Shown: positions 27,977 through 37,970, numbered from the stretch's first letter. The stretch is 64,000 bases of DNA from Falsiroseomonas sp050563535 (GCF_050563535.1 NZ_JBNXUO010000021.1:1-64000), one strand, 5' to 3'. Translations and numbers: made by a program. The notes: generated from the letters alone by a model not told the origin.

Positions 27977-29550
27977 GCGGCCTAAGCGAGGCGCAGCGCC
28001 GCCAGCGCGTGGAGGCCGCTAAGGCGCGATGGGCGAATGCTGCCAGAACCGTCTATCGCGGCGCCCCTGAGCCAGACCCGTCGCCAATACCTAGAGAATA
28101 TGGCGCCGTCTTCACGTCTCCATATCGCAGGGAGGCGGAGTTCTACGGGCGCGTGAATGCCAAAACCGGGGAGCCACTGAGCAAGCCCGGCGCGCTCTCG
28201 ATCTACCGGCTGCGAGAAGACGCGAAGGTAGCCCGCTACAAGACTCCGGAGTGGCTACTCATCACTGGCGGGCGCGATGAAGATCTGACGCGCATCGAGG
28301 GCAGGCACCTCATCGCGGCCAGGCTCGCCGGCATTCATGCGGCTGAGAACTTCGCGCCAAGCGACATATGGGCGCGGCGCAAGCGCCCCGCCGAAATGGT
28401 GATCTTCGATCCGTCCGTTCTTGAGTTTCAGAGTAGTCGCGAAATCAAGCCGCCGAGGCGGCGCGTGGAGAAGAACGACATGACGCTAGGACAGCGTCTC
28501 CTGCGCAAGTTCCAGGAGAGCCAGGTGCAGCGGGACGACCGCGGCCGCTTCAAGGACATCCCCGGCAGGGGCGCGGACAGCAAGGGCGCAGACGGCGCGC
28601 CGTCCTTCCGCCAAGCCTCTTGGAGCACGATGGATAACGGCCCGAAGCGCACCCCGCCCGGCGTCGTGCAGAACATCTGGGCCAAGCGCAATCCGCCGGC
28701 ACCCGAGAGGCTGACCAGCGCCGCCGACAGGCTGGAGGCCGCGGCCGCGCGCCGGCAGAGTGCGGGGCAGGGCGACTTCGTTGCCGAGATGGCCGCCCAG
28801 AAGATGCGCGACAAGGCCGAGGGGCTGCGCTACGCGGCTGACGCCTCGCCGATCCTCAGCGAAGAGGGGGTGCGCCGCTTCAAGCAGCACATCCCGAAGG
28901 CGATCGGTCACGACGCGCATTTCGACAACCTCCGCCGCGTGCAGTCCTACGCCAACAGCATCCGGGCGGACGTGATCGAGCGCGCGATGGAGCCGGACCG
29001 GCGGGGTCGGGCCATCATCCCCGAGGGAACGCCGATCTCCGACATCAAGCGCGCCTACCGCCACGCGACGGCGATCGCGATGAACGATGCCTACCTCATC
29101 GAGTATGACTACAAGCTCTCCGACAGCGACAGGGCGACCTATGCCCCGTTGGAGAACTTCATCCGCTACACGACGCGCCGCATGAAGAGCGACCTCACCT
29201 CCGGCGAGTTCAAGGGGATGCAGGCTCCCTACAGGAGTGAGTTCGGCGTCCCCTTCATCGACAAGAAGACTGGCCAGCAGAAGATCAATCGCATGACGGG
29301 GGAGGGGCGGGTTCGCCCACCGAGGCCCACCAACAACCAGTTCATCAAGTCCGACGCGCCGGTCGTGCGTGACGCCCGCTGGCTCGACGACCTCAGTGAC
29401 GCGATCGAGCTGGCGAGCGCTGACCGTCTTGCCGATCGCGTTCTCCTCAAAAGCGCCGATCTGCGTCGCCCCAGGGGGGCCGAAGGGGGCGTGGCATCCG
29501 TGCTTGCCAAGCGCGCCCCCGGCCCAAGCCACCTCCGGGAGATGCTGTGA
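27973..29550 (+). CDS. Large virion protein with N-terminal ART-like domain
   Basis: 525 residues; ATG overlaps the portal stop. Residues 4-20 LSEAQRRQRVEAAKARW match the motif at the N-termini of two other virion proteins. Residues 27-60 (VYRGAPEPDPSPIPRE, VFTSPYRREAEFYGR) have the order of an ADP-ribosyltransferase-like fold (R, then S-T/P-S); LSIYRLREDAKVARY and IHAAENFAPS follow. The rest is helical with RDDRGRFKDIPGR near 190. It is probably packaged in the head. Enzyme activity is only a possibility. Confidence 0.6.
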   Translation: MSGLSEAQRRQRVEAAKARWANAARTVYRGAPEPDPSPIPREYGAVFTSPYRREAEFYGRVNAKTGEPLSKPGALSIYRLREDAKVARYKTPEWLLITGGRDEDLTRIEGRHLIAARLAGIHAAENFAPSDIWARRKRPAEMVIFDPSVLEFQSSREIKPPRRRVEKNDMTLGQRLLRKFQESQVQRDDRGRFKDIPGRGADSKGADGAPSFRQASWSTMDNGPKRTPPGVVQNIWAKRNPPAPERLTSAADRLEAAAARRQSAGQGDFVAEMAAQKMRDKAEGLRYAADASPILSEEGVRRFKQHIPKAIGHDAHFDNLRRVQSYANSIRADVIERAMEPDRRGRAIIPEGTPISDIKRAYRHATAIAMNDAYLIEYDYKLSDSDRATYAPLENFIRYTTRRMKSDLTSGEFKGMQAPYRSEFGVPFIDKKTGQQKINRMTGEGRVRPPRPTNNQFIKSDAPVVRDARWLDDLSDAIELASADRLADRVLLKSADLRRPRGAEGGVASVLAKRAPGPSHLREML

Positions 29551-31517
29551 TGGCGAGGGTCGGGCGGGACGGCGACGGCGACGGCATTCGAAATGAGGCC
29601 GAGGGGCGGCGCAGCCGAAAGGCGCTCGGCGCCGCGATCGGGGCGGGCGCTGTCGGCGGTTTTGCCGCGATGCGTGGCCGCGCCGCCGGCAAGAGGCTTG
29701 CCGAACATGCGCTGCGCCGGGGGCTCATCGCGCCCTACCAGGCGAGCGCCCTTCCGACGCAGCAGGCCATGTCATCCGGCATTGGCGGCGCCGCCGCGGG
29801 ATCGCTCCTTGGTCTTGGTGCGGGATATGGCGTAGGCCGGGGCAGCAGCGACCGGGAGCGGGCCGCCGGAGCGGCGCTGGGGGTTGCCGGCGTTGCCGCT
29901 GGAATGAAGGCCGCGGGGCTTGTCGGTCGCCACGCCCTCCTGTGGGGCGGCATGAAGGCGCTCAACGCCGGGGCTGGCAGCGATCTGACGCGGGGCACGA
30001 GCACCATCGGCGCACGCGAGATCCTGCGTCATGCGCGCGACATCCCGGCACATCTGAGAGACGTCGTCACCAACCCCGTTTCCGTGGGCAAGAAGCCGAC
30101 CGGCAAGCAACTTCGGCGCCAGTTTGCCAGGGATTCTCTGCGCGCGCGGGAGAGGATGGTTGTCACCGACCGCGACGGACGCGTCACCCGCGAGGTGCGT
30201 GGTGGCGCCTTCGGTGTCGGCGCCCCCGAGGACATGGATTTCCTGGAGCGTCAGGCCGCCCTCGGCAGGATCGGGCGAATCTACCACAACCACCCCGTCG
30301 ATACCGTGCCGAGCACGCCCGACATCGACAACATCGGCCGCTACCTCCGGGGTAAATCGCCTGATGGCCGAGAGCCCACCAACATCGTCTATGGCTACGG
30401 CAGGACGGGCGAGGGCAAGACCCGCGTTCGGATCAGCCGGTTCGATCACGCGGATGGCGTCAAGACGTCGTGGGCCGGGTCGTCGCGAAACGTCACAGAG
30501 AGCGACTGGCTTGCGGCGAGGCGATCAGGCTCGAACTACCGCACGCGCGCGGTCGAGAAGGCTGACATGACCGCCGCAGGCCAGGCGCTTCTGGCGCGCC
30601 GAGGCGGAATCGCCCTCCGGAAAGATGCGTCCGGACTTAGGGTTCGGGATGGCGACGGAGACGGAAGGGTCGGAGATGGAACCCGCGGAGAGAGGGCGGC
30701 AGACAGCAGACAGGCGAAGATCATTGAATCCGTTCACGGGAGAATGCGCGGCGGCCAGCGCTTCTCCACCAAGAGTCCGAGTGAGGCGAAGGCGGCGCTT
30801 ACCTACATCGCCCAGAAGCGATCGGGATCATTCATCTTCGAATCGAAACACGGACCTATCGAGATCGGCTTCGGAAACGAGGGATACGGCATCCTTCACA
30901 CCCTTCAGAGCAGGGTTAAGGACCGAGACGGGCAGTTTCCCGGCCACACCCATGATCCGCGCGCCGATCAGGCAGCGCTCCAGGCGAGACGCAAGTCCGC
31001 CCTTCAGGCGAATATCCGCAACATTCTGAACCGACTTCCTGACGCGATCGACGGTGCGAGGGAGATGTTTTCTGGCTCCAGCGAGACGAAGATCACCCTC
31101 GTTACGCCATACACCAGGGACTTCGACCAGATCGTTGTCCTGGCCAGGCCCGAGGAGGGCTCCAGGATCTATCGTCTCGTCACCACCTTTGCGCGCCCCG
31201 TTGGTAGGGCCATCAAGTTCGACAGCGGCCACATCGCTCTCACAGCAAGCGAGGAGCGCCTTGTGGGGCACATTCTCGACGAGATCGGCGAGCCGATGCG
31301 GAAGCTCTTCCGGCGATCCGTCGTCATGGGATCGGCCGGCTCGAAGCTTGGTCACATGATCGCCGATGCCTCACCGCCGGTGACCGCGATGGCGGGCGCG
31401 CTGCGCGCGGCGCGCGGCCGCGCCGACAAGATCAGGGGCGCGTCCGGCGAGACGCCAACGCGGCGCCGGCTCCTGTCTGCCGTCATGAGGGCGGCCATCA
31501 CCAAATTCGCAACCTGA
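29550..31517 (+). CDS. Large virion protein with JAB-like and possible nuclease domains
   Basis: 655 residues (GTG three bases earlier also possible). An EF-hand-like stretch RDGDGDGIRNEAEG near 6-19, Gly-zipper helices (residues 25-130), then GRIYHNHPVDTVPSTPD (246-258), close to the JAB/MPN metal motif H-x-H-P-x(5,6)-S-x(2)-D. A second DGDGDGRVGDGTRGE is followed by GYGILHTLQSRVKD (about 446-460), with H450, and LNRLPDAIDGAREMF, LVTPYTRDFDQIVVLARPE, a pattern like phage-encoded EndoU/ColicinE5-type nucleases (PBECR). Likely packaged or injected protein. Confidence 0.6.
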   Translation: MARVGRDGDGDGIRNEAEGRRSRKALGAAIGAGAVGGFAAMRGRAAGKRLAEHALRRGLIAPYQASALPTQQAMSSGIGGAAAGSLLGLGAGYGVGRGSSDRERAAGAALGVAGVAAGMKAAGLVGRHALLWGGMKALNAGAGSDLTRGTSTIGAREILRHARDIPAHLRDVVTNPVSVGKKPTGKQLRRQFARDSLRARERMVVTDRDGRVTREVRGGAFGVGAPEDMDFLERQAALGRIGRIYHNHPVDTVPSTPDIDNIGRYLRGKSPDGREPTNIVYGYGRTGEGKTRVRISRFDHADGVKTSWAGSSRNVTESDWLAARRSGSNYRTRAVEKADMTAAGQALLARRGGIALRKDASGLRVRDGDGDGRVGDGTRGERAADSRQAKIIESVHGRMRGGQRFSTKSPSEAKAALTYIAQKRSGSFIFESKHGPIEIGFGNEGYGILHTLQSRVKDRDGQFPGHTHDPRADQAALQARRKSALQANIRNILNRLPDAIDGAREMFSGSSETKITLVTPYTRDFDQIVVLARPEEGSRIYRLVTTFARPVGRAIKFDSGHIALTASEERLVGHILDEIGEPMRKLFRRSVVMGSAGSKLGHMIADASPPVTAMAGALRAARGRADKIRGASGETPTRRRLLSAVMRAAITKFAT

Positions 31518-31528
31518 GGGGATTTACC

Positions 31529-31834
31529 ATGCCGCTCGCACAGGATTCGCTTGGCCGAATCGCACAGGTTTTCTCGTTCGGCACGATGCGCTCGGTCGCG
31601 ATCGGGGCATCGAGCACGCAGAGCGCCGTCCTGACGGCAGGCGCAAGCATCATCCGCCTTGTGTCCACCTCCGACTGCTGGGTGGTCATCGGGGTTGGCG
31701 CCGATGCGTCGTCGGGTGGGTTCTTCCTCCCGGCGGGGATCGTTGAGTATGTGGGGGTGCCCTCCGGCCCCGTGTGCGTCGCGACGCGGCGACACTCCGT
31801 CGATGGGACGCTCAGCATCGTCGAGGTCTCCTGA
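31529..31834 (+). CDS. Unknown small virion-associated protein
   Basis: 101 residues, MPLAQDSLGRIAQVFSFGTM at 31529 after GAGGGG. All beta (LVSTSDCWVVIGVGADASS, FFLPAGIVEYVGVPSGPVCV), hence a small beta-sandwich. It sits directly before the head-spike gene, which suggests it may form its base. Function inferred only from position. Confidence 0.6.
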   Translation: MPLAQDSLGRIAQVFSFGTMRSVAIGASSTQSAVLTAGASIIRLVSTSDCWVVIGVGADASSGGFFLPAGIVEYVGVPSGPVCVATRRHSVDGTLSIVEVS

Positions 31835-33663
31835 TGCTGCCCTTCCTCGCGAGGCGGCGAGCGAGGACCCGTCCGGTCGCGGAGTTGGCCAACGGTGTCA
31901 TTCCGGTCGGCATCTCGGCAACCAGGTCCCAGGTGAACACCCTCTCGACCTTCCTTGATTCGGCGGGCACCTGGCAGATGGTTGGCGGCGACCAGCCGCG
32001 GTGGCGGGGCGGCGTCGTGGTCGGCGTCAACCGGCTCCGGAATCCGCGCGCCGAGGGGGCGAGCGGGGCGACAGCGCCAACGAATTGGGTGACAGCCCTC
32101 CCCGCCGGGCTCTCCGCCACCTACAGCCGCGTCACGCGCTCCGGCGTGGGCGGTGTCCTGATCTCCGTGACAGGCACCGTCACGACGGCGGGCGGTATGA
32201 CCTTCGTGCTCGACAGCGGGCGCGCAATGGCCTCCCCTGGGCAGGTCTGGACCGCCAGCGCCTGGATCCAGGTGGACATCGAAAGCGCGCCCGTTACGGG
32301 CCTCCGGCTGGAGGTCGTCGAGGAGAACTCTGCGCTGTCTCTCCTTGCGTCGAGCAGCGCGGGCATCGACGCGACCCGAGCATCCCTTCTCCGGCGGGTT
32401 CACACGCGCACCCTGAACAACACGGGCGTCACGCGGGTCCGCGCCTCCGTCGCGACCGATTCGATCCCTGCCGGGACCGCGGTGACGTTCTCCATCTTCA
32501 TTGGCTGGCCGCAGCTTGAGCCCGCCGCATCCGAGGGTGCGGTCTCCCTCCCTCCCGTCGGCGTGCCGGGCTCAAGTGTCGCCTACGCCGCATCCAGTTC
32601 CGGCGCCCTTCTTGTCGAGGGGCAGCGAACGAATGGCGTGAGGAACCCCCGCGCGGAGGGGTTGGTGCCAGGCAATCCCGGCACCCAGCCGACACATTGG
32701 GCGACCGCCGTTCCGGGCGGCAACCTCACGCGGATCTACGGCGCGTATGTGAATGAGGACGGGATCACAGGTGTCCCCGTCAGGTTTCAGTTCGCCACGG
32801 CCGGCAATGCGGATCAGCGGTTCGACGCGGCTGGGACCGTTGCGATGCCCGTTACGGCGGGCTCGTCTTATACGGCGTCATTCTTCGCGCGGCTGAGCGC
32901 GGGATCGCTGGCTGGTCTCGCTTTCTCTTGCGAAATTCAGTGGTTCGACTCGGCTGGCGCCTCCCTCGCGCAGACATCCTTCCCTTTTACGCCGACGACG
33001 GCCCGTCTGGGTCAGGCGAGATGGTCGTTCACGGCGGTCGCGCCGGCCTCTGCTGCCTTTGCGCGGCATGTGGTGCGGTGGACCGCGAGCGCGGCGGCGG
33101 ATGCTGAGCTGACAGTCGGTTGGCCGCAGTTGGAGTTGGGGACGTTCGCGTCCACCCCAATTCTCCCGATGCCCGGCACGCTGGCATCAAGCACCCGCTC
33201 CGCCGACCTCATCAATGCATCGCTGTCCGCCCTCGGGATCGGACCGGATGGCGCCTGCGCGATCCTTATGCGGCTAACACCGCAGGCGGCTGGGTCCAAT
33301 CAGTGGTATGTGCAGATTGACGATGGAAGCAACGTCAACCGATTCGCGATGCTCAATCTCGGATCCTCTATCTATCTGAGAGCGGCCGCGAACGCCTCGG
33401 CATCGAACACCATCAACCCCCTCAATTTTGGGCTTCCAAACAGCGTCGGCATGTCGATCGACGGGAGCGGAAGGGTGGCCGTCTGCTCGAACGGCGGTCC
33501 TGTGGCGGGGACCGGCGGCGGCCCAACCGCTGGGCTCACGACGCTCCAGATCGGCAACGCATCAGGTAACAGCGCGCCGCTTTTTGCGGAGATTGATCGG
33601 GCCTCCATCTTCCAGCGACCATTTGCCGAGAGCGATCTCCCGGCGCGCACAGCATCTATCTAG
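31834..33663 (+). CDS. Phage head spike fibre-like protein
   Basis: 609 residues from ATG 31834. Two related jelly-roll modules open with NRLRNPRAEGASG and NGVRNPRAEGLVPG, each with a following W-T/A-T-A-L/V-P segment; a third C-terminal lectin-like part holds GACAILMRLTP and LQIGNASGNSAPLFAEIDRA. This pattern is familiar as the 'phage head spike fiber' carbohydrate-binding module in alphaproteobacterial phages. It would decorate the virion surface and bind glycans. Confidence 0.75.
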   Translation: MLPFLARRRARTRPVAELANGVIPVGISATRSQVNTLSTFLDSAGTWQMVGGDQPRWRGGVVVGVNRLRNPRAEGASGATAPTNWVTALPAGLSATYSRVTRSGVGGVLISVTGTVTTAGGMTFVLDSGRAMASPGQVWTASAWIQVDIESAPVTGLRLEVVEENSALSLLASSSAGIDATRASLLRRVHTRTLNNTGVTRVRASVATDSIPAGTAVTFSIFIGWPQLEPAASEGAVSLPPVGVPGSSVAYAASSSGALLVEGQRTNGVRNPRAEGLVPGNPGTQPTHWATAVPGGNLTRIYGAYVNEDGITGVPVRFQFATAGNADQRFDAAGTVAMPVTAGSSYTASFFARLSAGSLAGLAFSCEIQWFDSAGASLAQTSFPFTPTTARLGQARWSFTAVAPASAAFARHVVRWTASAAADAELTVGWPQLELGTFASTPILPMPGTLASSTRSADLINASLSALGIGPDGACAILMRLTPQAAGSNQWYVQIDDGSNVNRFAMLNLGSSIYLRAAANASASNTINPLNFGLPNSVGMSIDGSGRVAVCSNGGPVAGTGGGPTAGLTTLQIGNASGNSAPLFAEIDRASIFQRPFAESDLPARTASI

Positions 33664-33671
33664 GGACATCC

Positions 33672-33947
33672 ATGAGCGAATCATCCGATTCCATCCTCCG
33701 CGCGATGCGCGGCTTCGAGGGCTCAGCCGAGATCGCGGACGCGCGCAAGGCGGAGATCGAGCGAGATCCGCGTCTTGCCGGTATTCTTCCCCCGCCAGGC
33801 GAGCCGGCGAGGCGCTGGAATGTCTCGAAGACGAAGGCGATGTTCGCCTTCGTGCAAGTCTCCGGCACGACGCCGATCGCGCGCCCGGACGATATGGACG
33901 AGGCGGATCCGGCCATCGTGGCCGGACTTGCGGGGAGCCAGTTCTAG
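33672..33947 (+). CDS. Unknown 91-residue protein
   Basis: MSESSDSILRAMRGFEGSAE at 33672 after GGGA. Mixed helix and strand (RWNVSKTKAMFAFVQVSGTT) with an acidic end. It may be a spike-associated protein; not recognised. Confidence 0.6.
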   Translation: MSESSDSILRAMRGFEGSAEIADARKAEIERDPRLAGILPPPGEPARRWNVSKTKAMFAFVQVSGTTPIARPDDMDEADPAIVAGLAGSQF

Positions 33948-33949
33948 CC

Positions 33950-34177
33950 ATGGGCGCCATCGTGCATGTGAACCGCCAGACGGTCGCGCGCAACACGAAG
34001 AGCGGCACCAACGATCCACCCCTCATCATCCGCCGCGGCCGGAAGAGGACCTACGCCCACGAGGTCGAGATCATCGGGCCTGCGAGGGTCGTCTACTCCC
34101 CCCACAAGCCCCTCGACTGCGGCGCCAGGATCTGGATTTCCTGCGAGGACGCGGTGCCGATCTTGGCTTCCGAATAG
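33950..34177 (+). CDS. Unknown 75-residue basic protein
   Basis: MGAIVHVNRQTVARNTKSGT at 33950. Beta-rich (PLIIRRGRKRTYAHEVEIIG, ARVVYSPHKPLDCGARIWIS). Similar in layout to small head-completion or decoration proteins, unproven. Confidence 0.6.
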   Translation: MGAIVHVNRQTVARNTKSGTNDPPLIIRRGRKRTYAHEVEIIGPARVVYSPHKPLDCGARIWISCEDAVPILASE

Positions 34178-34189
34178 AGGGGACAGACT

Positions 34190-36343
34190 GTGTCGCACGC
34201 GGAATCCGCCAAGTCCGACTTGCATTCTCCTGTGGATCTGGCACTTGACGAAGTCAGCAGCCACGATTGCGTCCAGAAGCGCCTGTCGGATGCGCAGATA
34301 GAGCAACGCCGAGAGGCGGCGCGCTCGCGCTGGCGGAAGGCCCGCGAAGCCGGCGCCTCCGTCGCGGGAGCGGTGGCGGGCGGCGTCGCCGCGGAGCGCG
34401 CAGCGGTCGCCCTCACGAGGGCCGGCAACCGCGACGCCCTCATCGCTCGCGCGGCCCGCATGCGGCGAGATGACGCCGTCCGCAACTCCGCGGACGAAGC
34501 GCGACTTCAGCAGAGCATCGACAGCATCAAGTCCGCGACGCGGCGCACCCTCGACGACATCGCCTCCCGCAGGGCAAGGGCCTCCGTGGAGTGGGTGGTT
34601 CCGCGCAGGATCGAGCAGATCCAGCGCCAGGAGATGCGCGAGCGCTCCTTCAGGCTGCGAAACCGCGAGGCGGCCCCCGATGGGGCGCCCGTCGTCCGCG
34701 ACATCGATGCCGAGATCGCGTCCCAGGTGCGCGAGGCGAAGCTTGCGGGAAGACGTCGAGACCTCGAATTGGCCCGCAAGCCGCGCCGCGTTCGCCGCGC
34801 CGAGACCGAGGCGCAGCGCCGATCCGAGGCCTGGACGCGCACCGTCCGCCGCTCGCTCGACTTCGATGCGTCGAATGACGCGGCGCCCCACCTCTCTGAG
34901 GTTGACCGCGCCCTCATCTCCGAGGCGGCCTCAAAGGAGGCGGCCGATGAGATGAGGCAGGACGCCCTCAATGCCTGGCTCAGGAGAGCGGCAAGGGGGC
35001 GCGTCAGGACGACGCGCAAGGTCGTCATCCCGATGTCGGGGGACGTCGGGGCGAAGTTCAAGCGAGAGGCCACCACCCAGCGCGTCCCGCCCAGCATCGA
35101 TGGGAAGAACCTCGACCGCATCCGGCGCGCCGTCCTCAGCGACCTTGATCGCAAGGCGATCCGCCTGAGGGCAAGGTCCGAGCGCGCCGTCTCCCGCATC
35201 AAGCGGGTCGCCGAGATGCGTCACGCCCCGGAGGTCCGGGCTGCCCGCACCGAGGAGAGGATCCGGCGCCTCTCCTCCCGCGTCCTGACGCGCTTTCCGA
35301 GCCGCAGGGGTCGCCTCATCGCTGCGGCAACCGGGGCGGCCATCGGCGGGGCCGGCGCCTACGCCCTCAGCAAGTCGGACGCCCTCTCGAAGATCGCCCC
35401 GCCGGATGGATCGGTTGGCGTCGGTCCGGTCGCCGGGCGCCTCACCAGAGCCTTCCTCAGCCTTCGCGAGCGGGCCGCCGAGATCATCGATCGCCTTCGC
35501 GCCAACCCCAGCGATTCCGACACCCGCTATCGCGACAAGCTGCGCGAGGCACTCGATCCGCTGGGCCGCCCCTTCATCGGCGGGGCACGCCACGCGGTCT
35601 CCGGCGATCCGACGATCGCGGTCTCGTTCGACCTCATCGAGCCGCGGGTTTTCACGCATCTTGAGGCCTATCGCCTCGATCTCATTCGCCAGATCGAGGA
35701 GGGGCAGCGCGAGACGATCAGGCGCACGCTCACCACGATGATGGCGCAGGGCGCGGGGCCGGAGGCGATCTCCCGGCGCATCCGGGACACGGTCGGCCTC
35801 ACCGCCTACCAGGCACAGGCCGTGGCCAACTATCGCGCGGAGCTGGAGAGCGCCGATGTGATGGTGCGGAGGCGGGCGCTCGGTCGTGAGTTGCGCGACA
35901 GGAGATACGACCGGAGCGTCATCCGCTCTCTCGCTTCGGATGAGCCCATCCCCCGCGAGCGGGTCGATGCGATGGTCGAGGCCTATCAGCGACGCTACAT
36001 CGCGCTGCGGGCCACGACGATCGCCCGCACGGAGGGGCTGCGCGCGTCGAATCTCGGCGGGATCGCCGCGGCACGGGAGGCGTCTGACGCCTTCAACCTC
36101 CAGGTCGAGAAGACCTGGCTCGCCACCGGCGACGACCGCACGCGCGACAGCCATCGCGGCCTGCACGGCAAGACGGTGACCGGCATTGATGCGGCCTTCG
36201 TGCTGCCGAACGGGGTGGCGATACGTCACCCGCACGACCCCGAGGCCCCGGCGGGTGAGACCGTGAACTGCCGCTGCACTTTGCAGATCAGACTTACGCC
36301 TCGCCGGGGGCGCATCACAAACCTGATGGCAGAAGCCGTCTAA
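34190..36343 (+). CDS. MuF-like minor head protein
   Basis: 717 residues, GTG start after GAGGGG. Residues 32-48 LSDAQIEQRREAARSRW match the shared N-terminal motif. The middle is a long, Arg-rich helical region with one Gly/Ala membrane-like helix (LIAAATGAAIGGAGAYALSK). The C-terminal 150 residues carry the MuF signature: RATTIARTEGLRASNLGGIA, KTWLATGDDRTRDSHRGLHG, PNGVAIRHPHDPEAP and NCRCTLQ. MuF proteins sit in the head near the portal and are often fused to effector domains. Confidence 0.8.
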   Translation: MSHAESAKSDLHSPVDLALDEVSSHDCVQKRLSDAQIEQRREAARSRWRKAREAGASVAGAVAGGVAAERAAVALTRAGNRDALIARAARMRRDDAVRNSADEARLQQSIDSIKSATRRTLDDIASRRARASVEWVVPRRIEQIQRQEMRERSFRLRNREAAPDGAPVVRDIDAEIASQVREAKLAGRRRDLELARKPRRVRRAETEAQRRSEAWTRTVRRSLDFDASNDAAPHLSEVDRALISEAASKEAADEMRQDALNAWLRRAARGRVRTTRKVVIPMSGDVGAKFKREATTQRVPPSIDGKNLDRIRRAVLSDLDRKAIRLRARSERAVSRIKRVAEMRHAPEVRAARTEERIRRLSSRVLTRFPSRRGRLIAAATGAAIGGAGAYALSKSDALSKIAPPDGSVGVGPVAGRLTRAFLSLRERAAEIIDRLRANPSDSDTRYRDKLREALDPLGRPFIGGARHAVSGDPTIAVSFDLIEPRVFTHLEAYRLDLIRQIEEGQRETIRRTLTTMMAQGAGPEAISRRIRDTVGLTAYQAQAVANYRAELESADVMVRRRALGRELRDRRYDRSVIRSLASDEPIPRERVDAMVEAYQRRYIALRATTIARTEGLRASNLGGIAAAREASDAFNLQVEKTWLATGDDRTRDSHRGLHGKTVTGIDAAFVLPNGVAIRHPHDPEAPAGETVNCRCTLQIRLTPRRGRITNLMAEAV

Positions 36344-36353
36344 GGGGGGCACC

Positions 36354-37937
36354 ATGAAGAAGCGAGCAGCCGGATCCCCGCTCAGCGAGGCTGAGCGTCA
36401 GCAGCGCCGCGAGGCGGCCAAGGCGCGCTGGAAGCGCTATGCCGGCAACACCGCGGGGGCGGTCATGGGCGGCTTCGGCGCGCTGTCGGGCGCCGCCATA
36501 GGCGGCGCAGCCGGCTTTACCGCCGCCGCCATCGCAGACCGCGGTGCCGACGGCCGATCCCCTCTCGGGCGGGGAACGGTCGGGCGAAAGCTGGCCGCCT
36601 TCTCTCTGCGCAGAGACAAGTCGTTTCGCGAGAGCGTCAAGCGCGCGGGAGCCAAGGCCCGCTCCGGCCTTCGAGAGAGCGCGCCGGCCGGCCCCTCAGA
36701 CGCCAAGGCAGAGGCCGCGCGGCGCAAGATTATGGAGGAGGCCGCTAATAGGGGCGGCGACATGAAGCAGGCCGAGATCGACGCCCGCGCCGCCTATGAC
36801 CGCGTAGCCAGCCGCAAGCGATCGGCGCGCTCGGGGAGCCCGGCCGCGCAGGTCAGCGAGCGCGTCCGCGACGCAATCGCTGAGGCGCGCCGCGGCGGTG
36901 GCGGTATCCGCCTGGATCTCGCTTCGGGGGTGGCTGGCGATGCCGGGGGTTTCGGGCTTGAGCAGGCCGCGGTCAGGTCTGCCATGCGCCGCAGGATTGC
37001 CGAAGGCGTGTTCTCCAACAGCTTCACGTCGTCGATCTCCCGCATGAAGGCGCGCCCGCTGGCGGCGGCGACCCTGGGCGGCGCCGCGATTGCGGGGGCG
37101 GCTGGCGCGCATTCCAGCTATCACGACACCCGAGACAACTTCCTGCCCGCGGACGAGGCGTCCCGCAGGCGCGCCCTGGTGTCGGCCGGCGTCTACCTGG
37201 GCGCAACGGGCTCACTTCTCGGAGCCCATCAGGCTGCACGATCTGGCGCAAAGACGAGAGCTGGCGTGGCTGGCGCCATGGCGACCGGCGCCGCCCTTGG
37301 CGCCGGTCTCGGCGCGCTCAATCAGAGCGAGGGATTCAAGATGCGCGACAGGGAGCGCGCAAAGGCGGCCAACAAGTTCGATGAGGCGGAGACGGGCGTC
37401 ATGCGTAAATCCGACATTGGCCGCATGCGATGGGCTGGCCTCAGCAAGGGCGAGATCGGCGGGGAGCTTCGCAAGGAGGCCCGACGGCGCATCCATGAGC
37501 GATACGGCGAGATCGGACGCGCGGGCGGCGGCGGCGCGATCAGCGGCGCGGTGGCGCATGGAACTGGCGCGGGCTTCTTCATGCCGCCGATCGGGACCGC
37601 GCTTGGGGCGGTGATGGGCGCCCAGCACGGCGCGAACGCGCACGCGTTGCGCTCGAAGCTCGGTGGGTCGCCGAAGAGGACGCCGAAGGACCTCAAGGGC
37701 CGATTCGAGCGCAACATCGGCGGGCTCACGAACAACACGCTGCTCGGGACGGCGAGCACCCTCGGCGGGGCGGCCGCTGGCGCCGCTATCGGGGCGCGGA
37801 GCGGCCAGGCAGCCGGTGGCGCCATTGCCGGCGCGATCGCGGGGCGCGCCCTGACCGCCCCGCACACCTACTCGCGCGGCCATCGCCGCGTGCGCGACAG
37901 CCAGATCTGGCAGCGCGACTTCGCCAACAAGGGCTGA
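36354..37937 (+). CDS. Glycine-zipper virion protein with the shared N-terminal motif
   Basis: 527 residues, ATG 36354 after AAGGGGG. Residues 10-26 LSEAERQQRREAAKARW. Several Gly/Ala/Ser helices that could span membranes (AVMGGFGALSGAAIGGAAGF, LAAATLGGAAIAGAAGAHSS, GVAGAMATGAALGAGLGALN, GGAAAGAAIGARSGQAAGGA). Charged linkers lie between. It resembles injected (ejection) proteins that can insert into the host envelope. The role is inferred. Confidence 0.6.
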   Translation: MKKRAAGSPLSEAERQQRREAAKARWKRYAGNTAGAVMGGFGALSGAAIGGAAGFTAAAIADRGADGRSPLGRGTVGRKLAAFSLRRDKSFRESVKRAGAKARSGLRESAPAGPSDAKAEAARRKIMEEAANRGGDMKQAEIDARAAYDRVASRKRSARSGSPAAQVSERVRDAIAEARRGGGGIRLDLASGVAGDAGGFGLEQAAVRSAMRRRIAEGVFSNSFTSSISRMKARPLAAATLGGAAIAGAAGAHSSYHDTRDNFLPADEASRRRALVSAGVYLGATGSLLGAHQAARSGAKTRAGVAGAMATGAALGAGLGALNQSEGFKMRDRERAKAANKFDEAETGVMRKSDIGRMRWAGLSKGEIGGELRKEARRRIHERYGEIGRAGGGGAISGAVAHGTGAGFFMPPIGTALGAVMGAQHGANAHALRSKLGGSPKRTPKDLKGRFERNIGGLTNNTLLGTASTLGGAAAGAAIGARSGQAAGGAIAGAIAGRALTAPHTYSRGHRRVRDSQIWQRDFANKG

Positions 37938-37970
37938 CATCGCCCGGCGGGCCACACCCAGGAGGACCAC

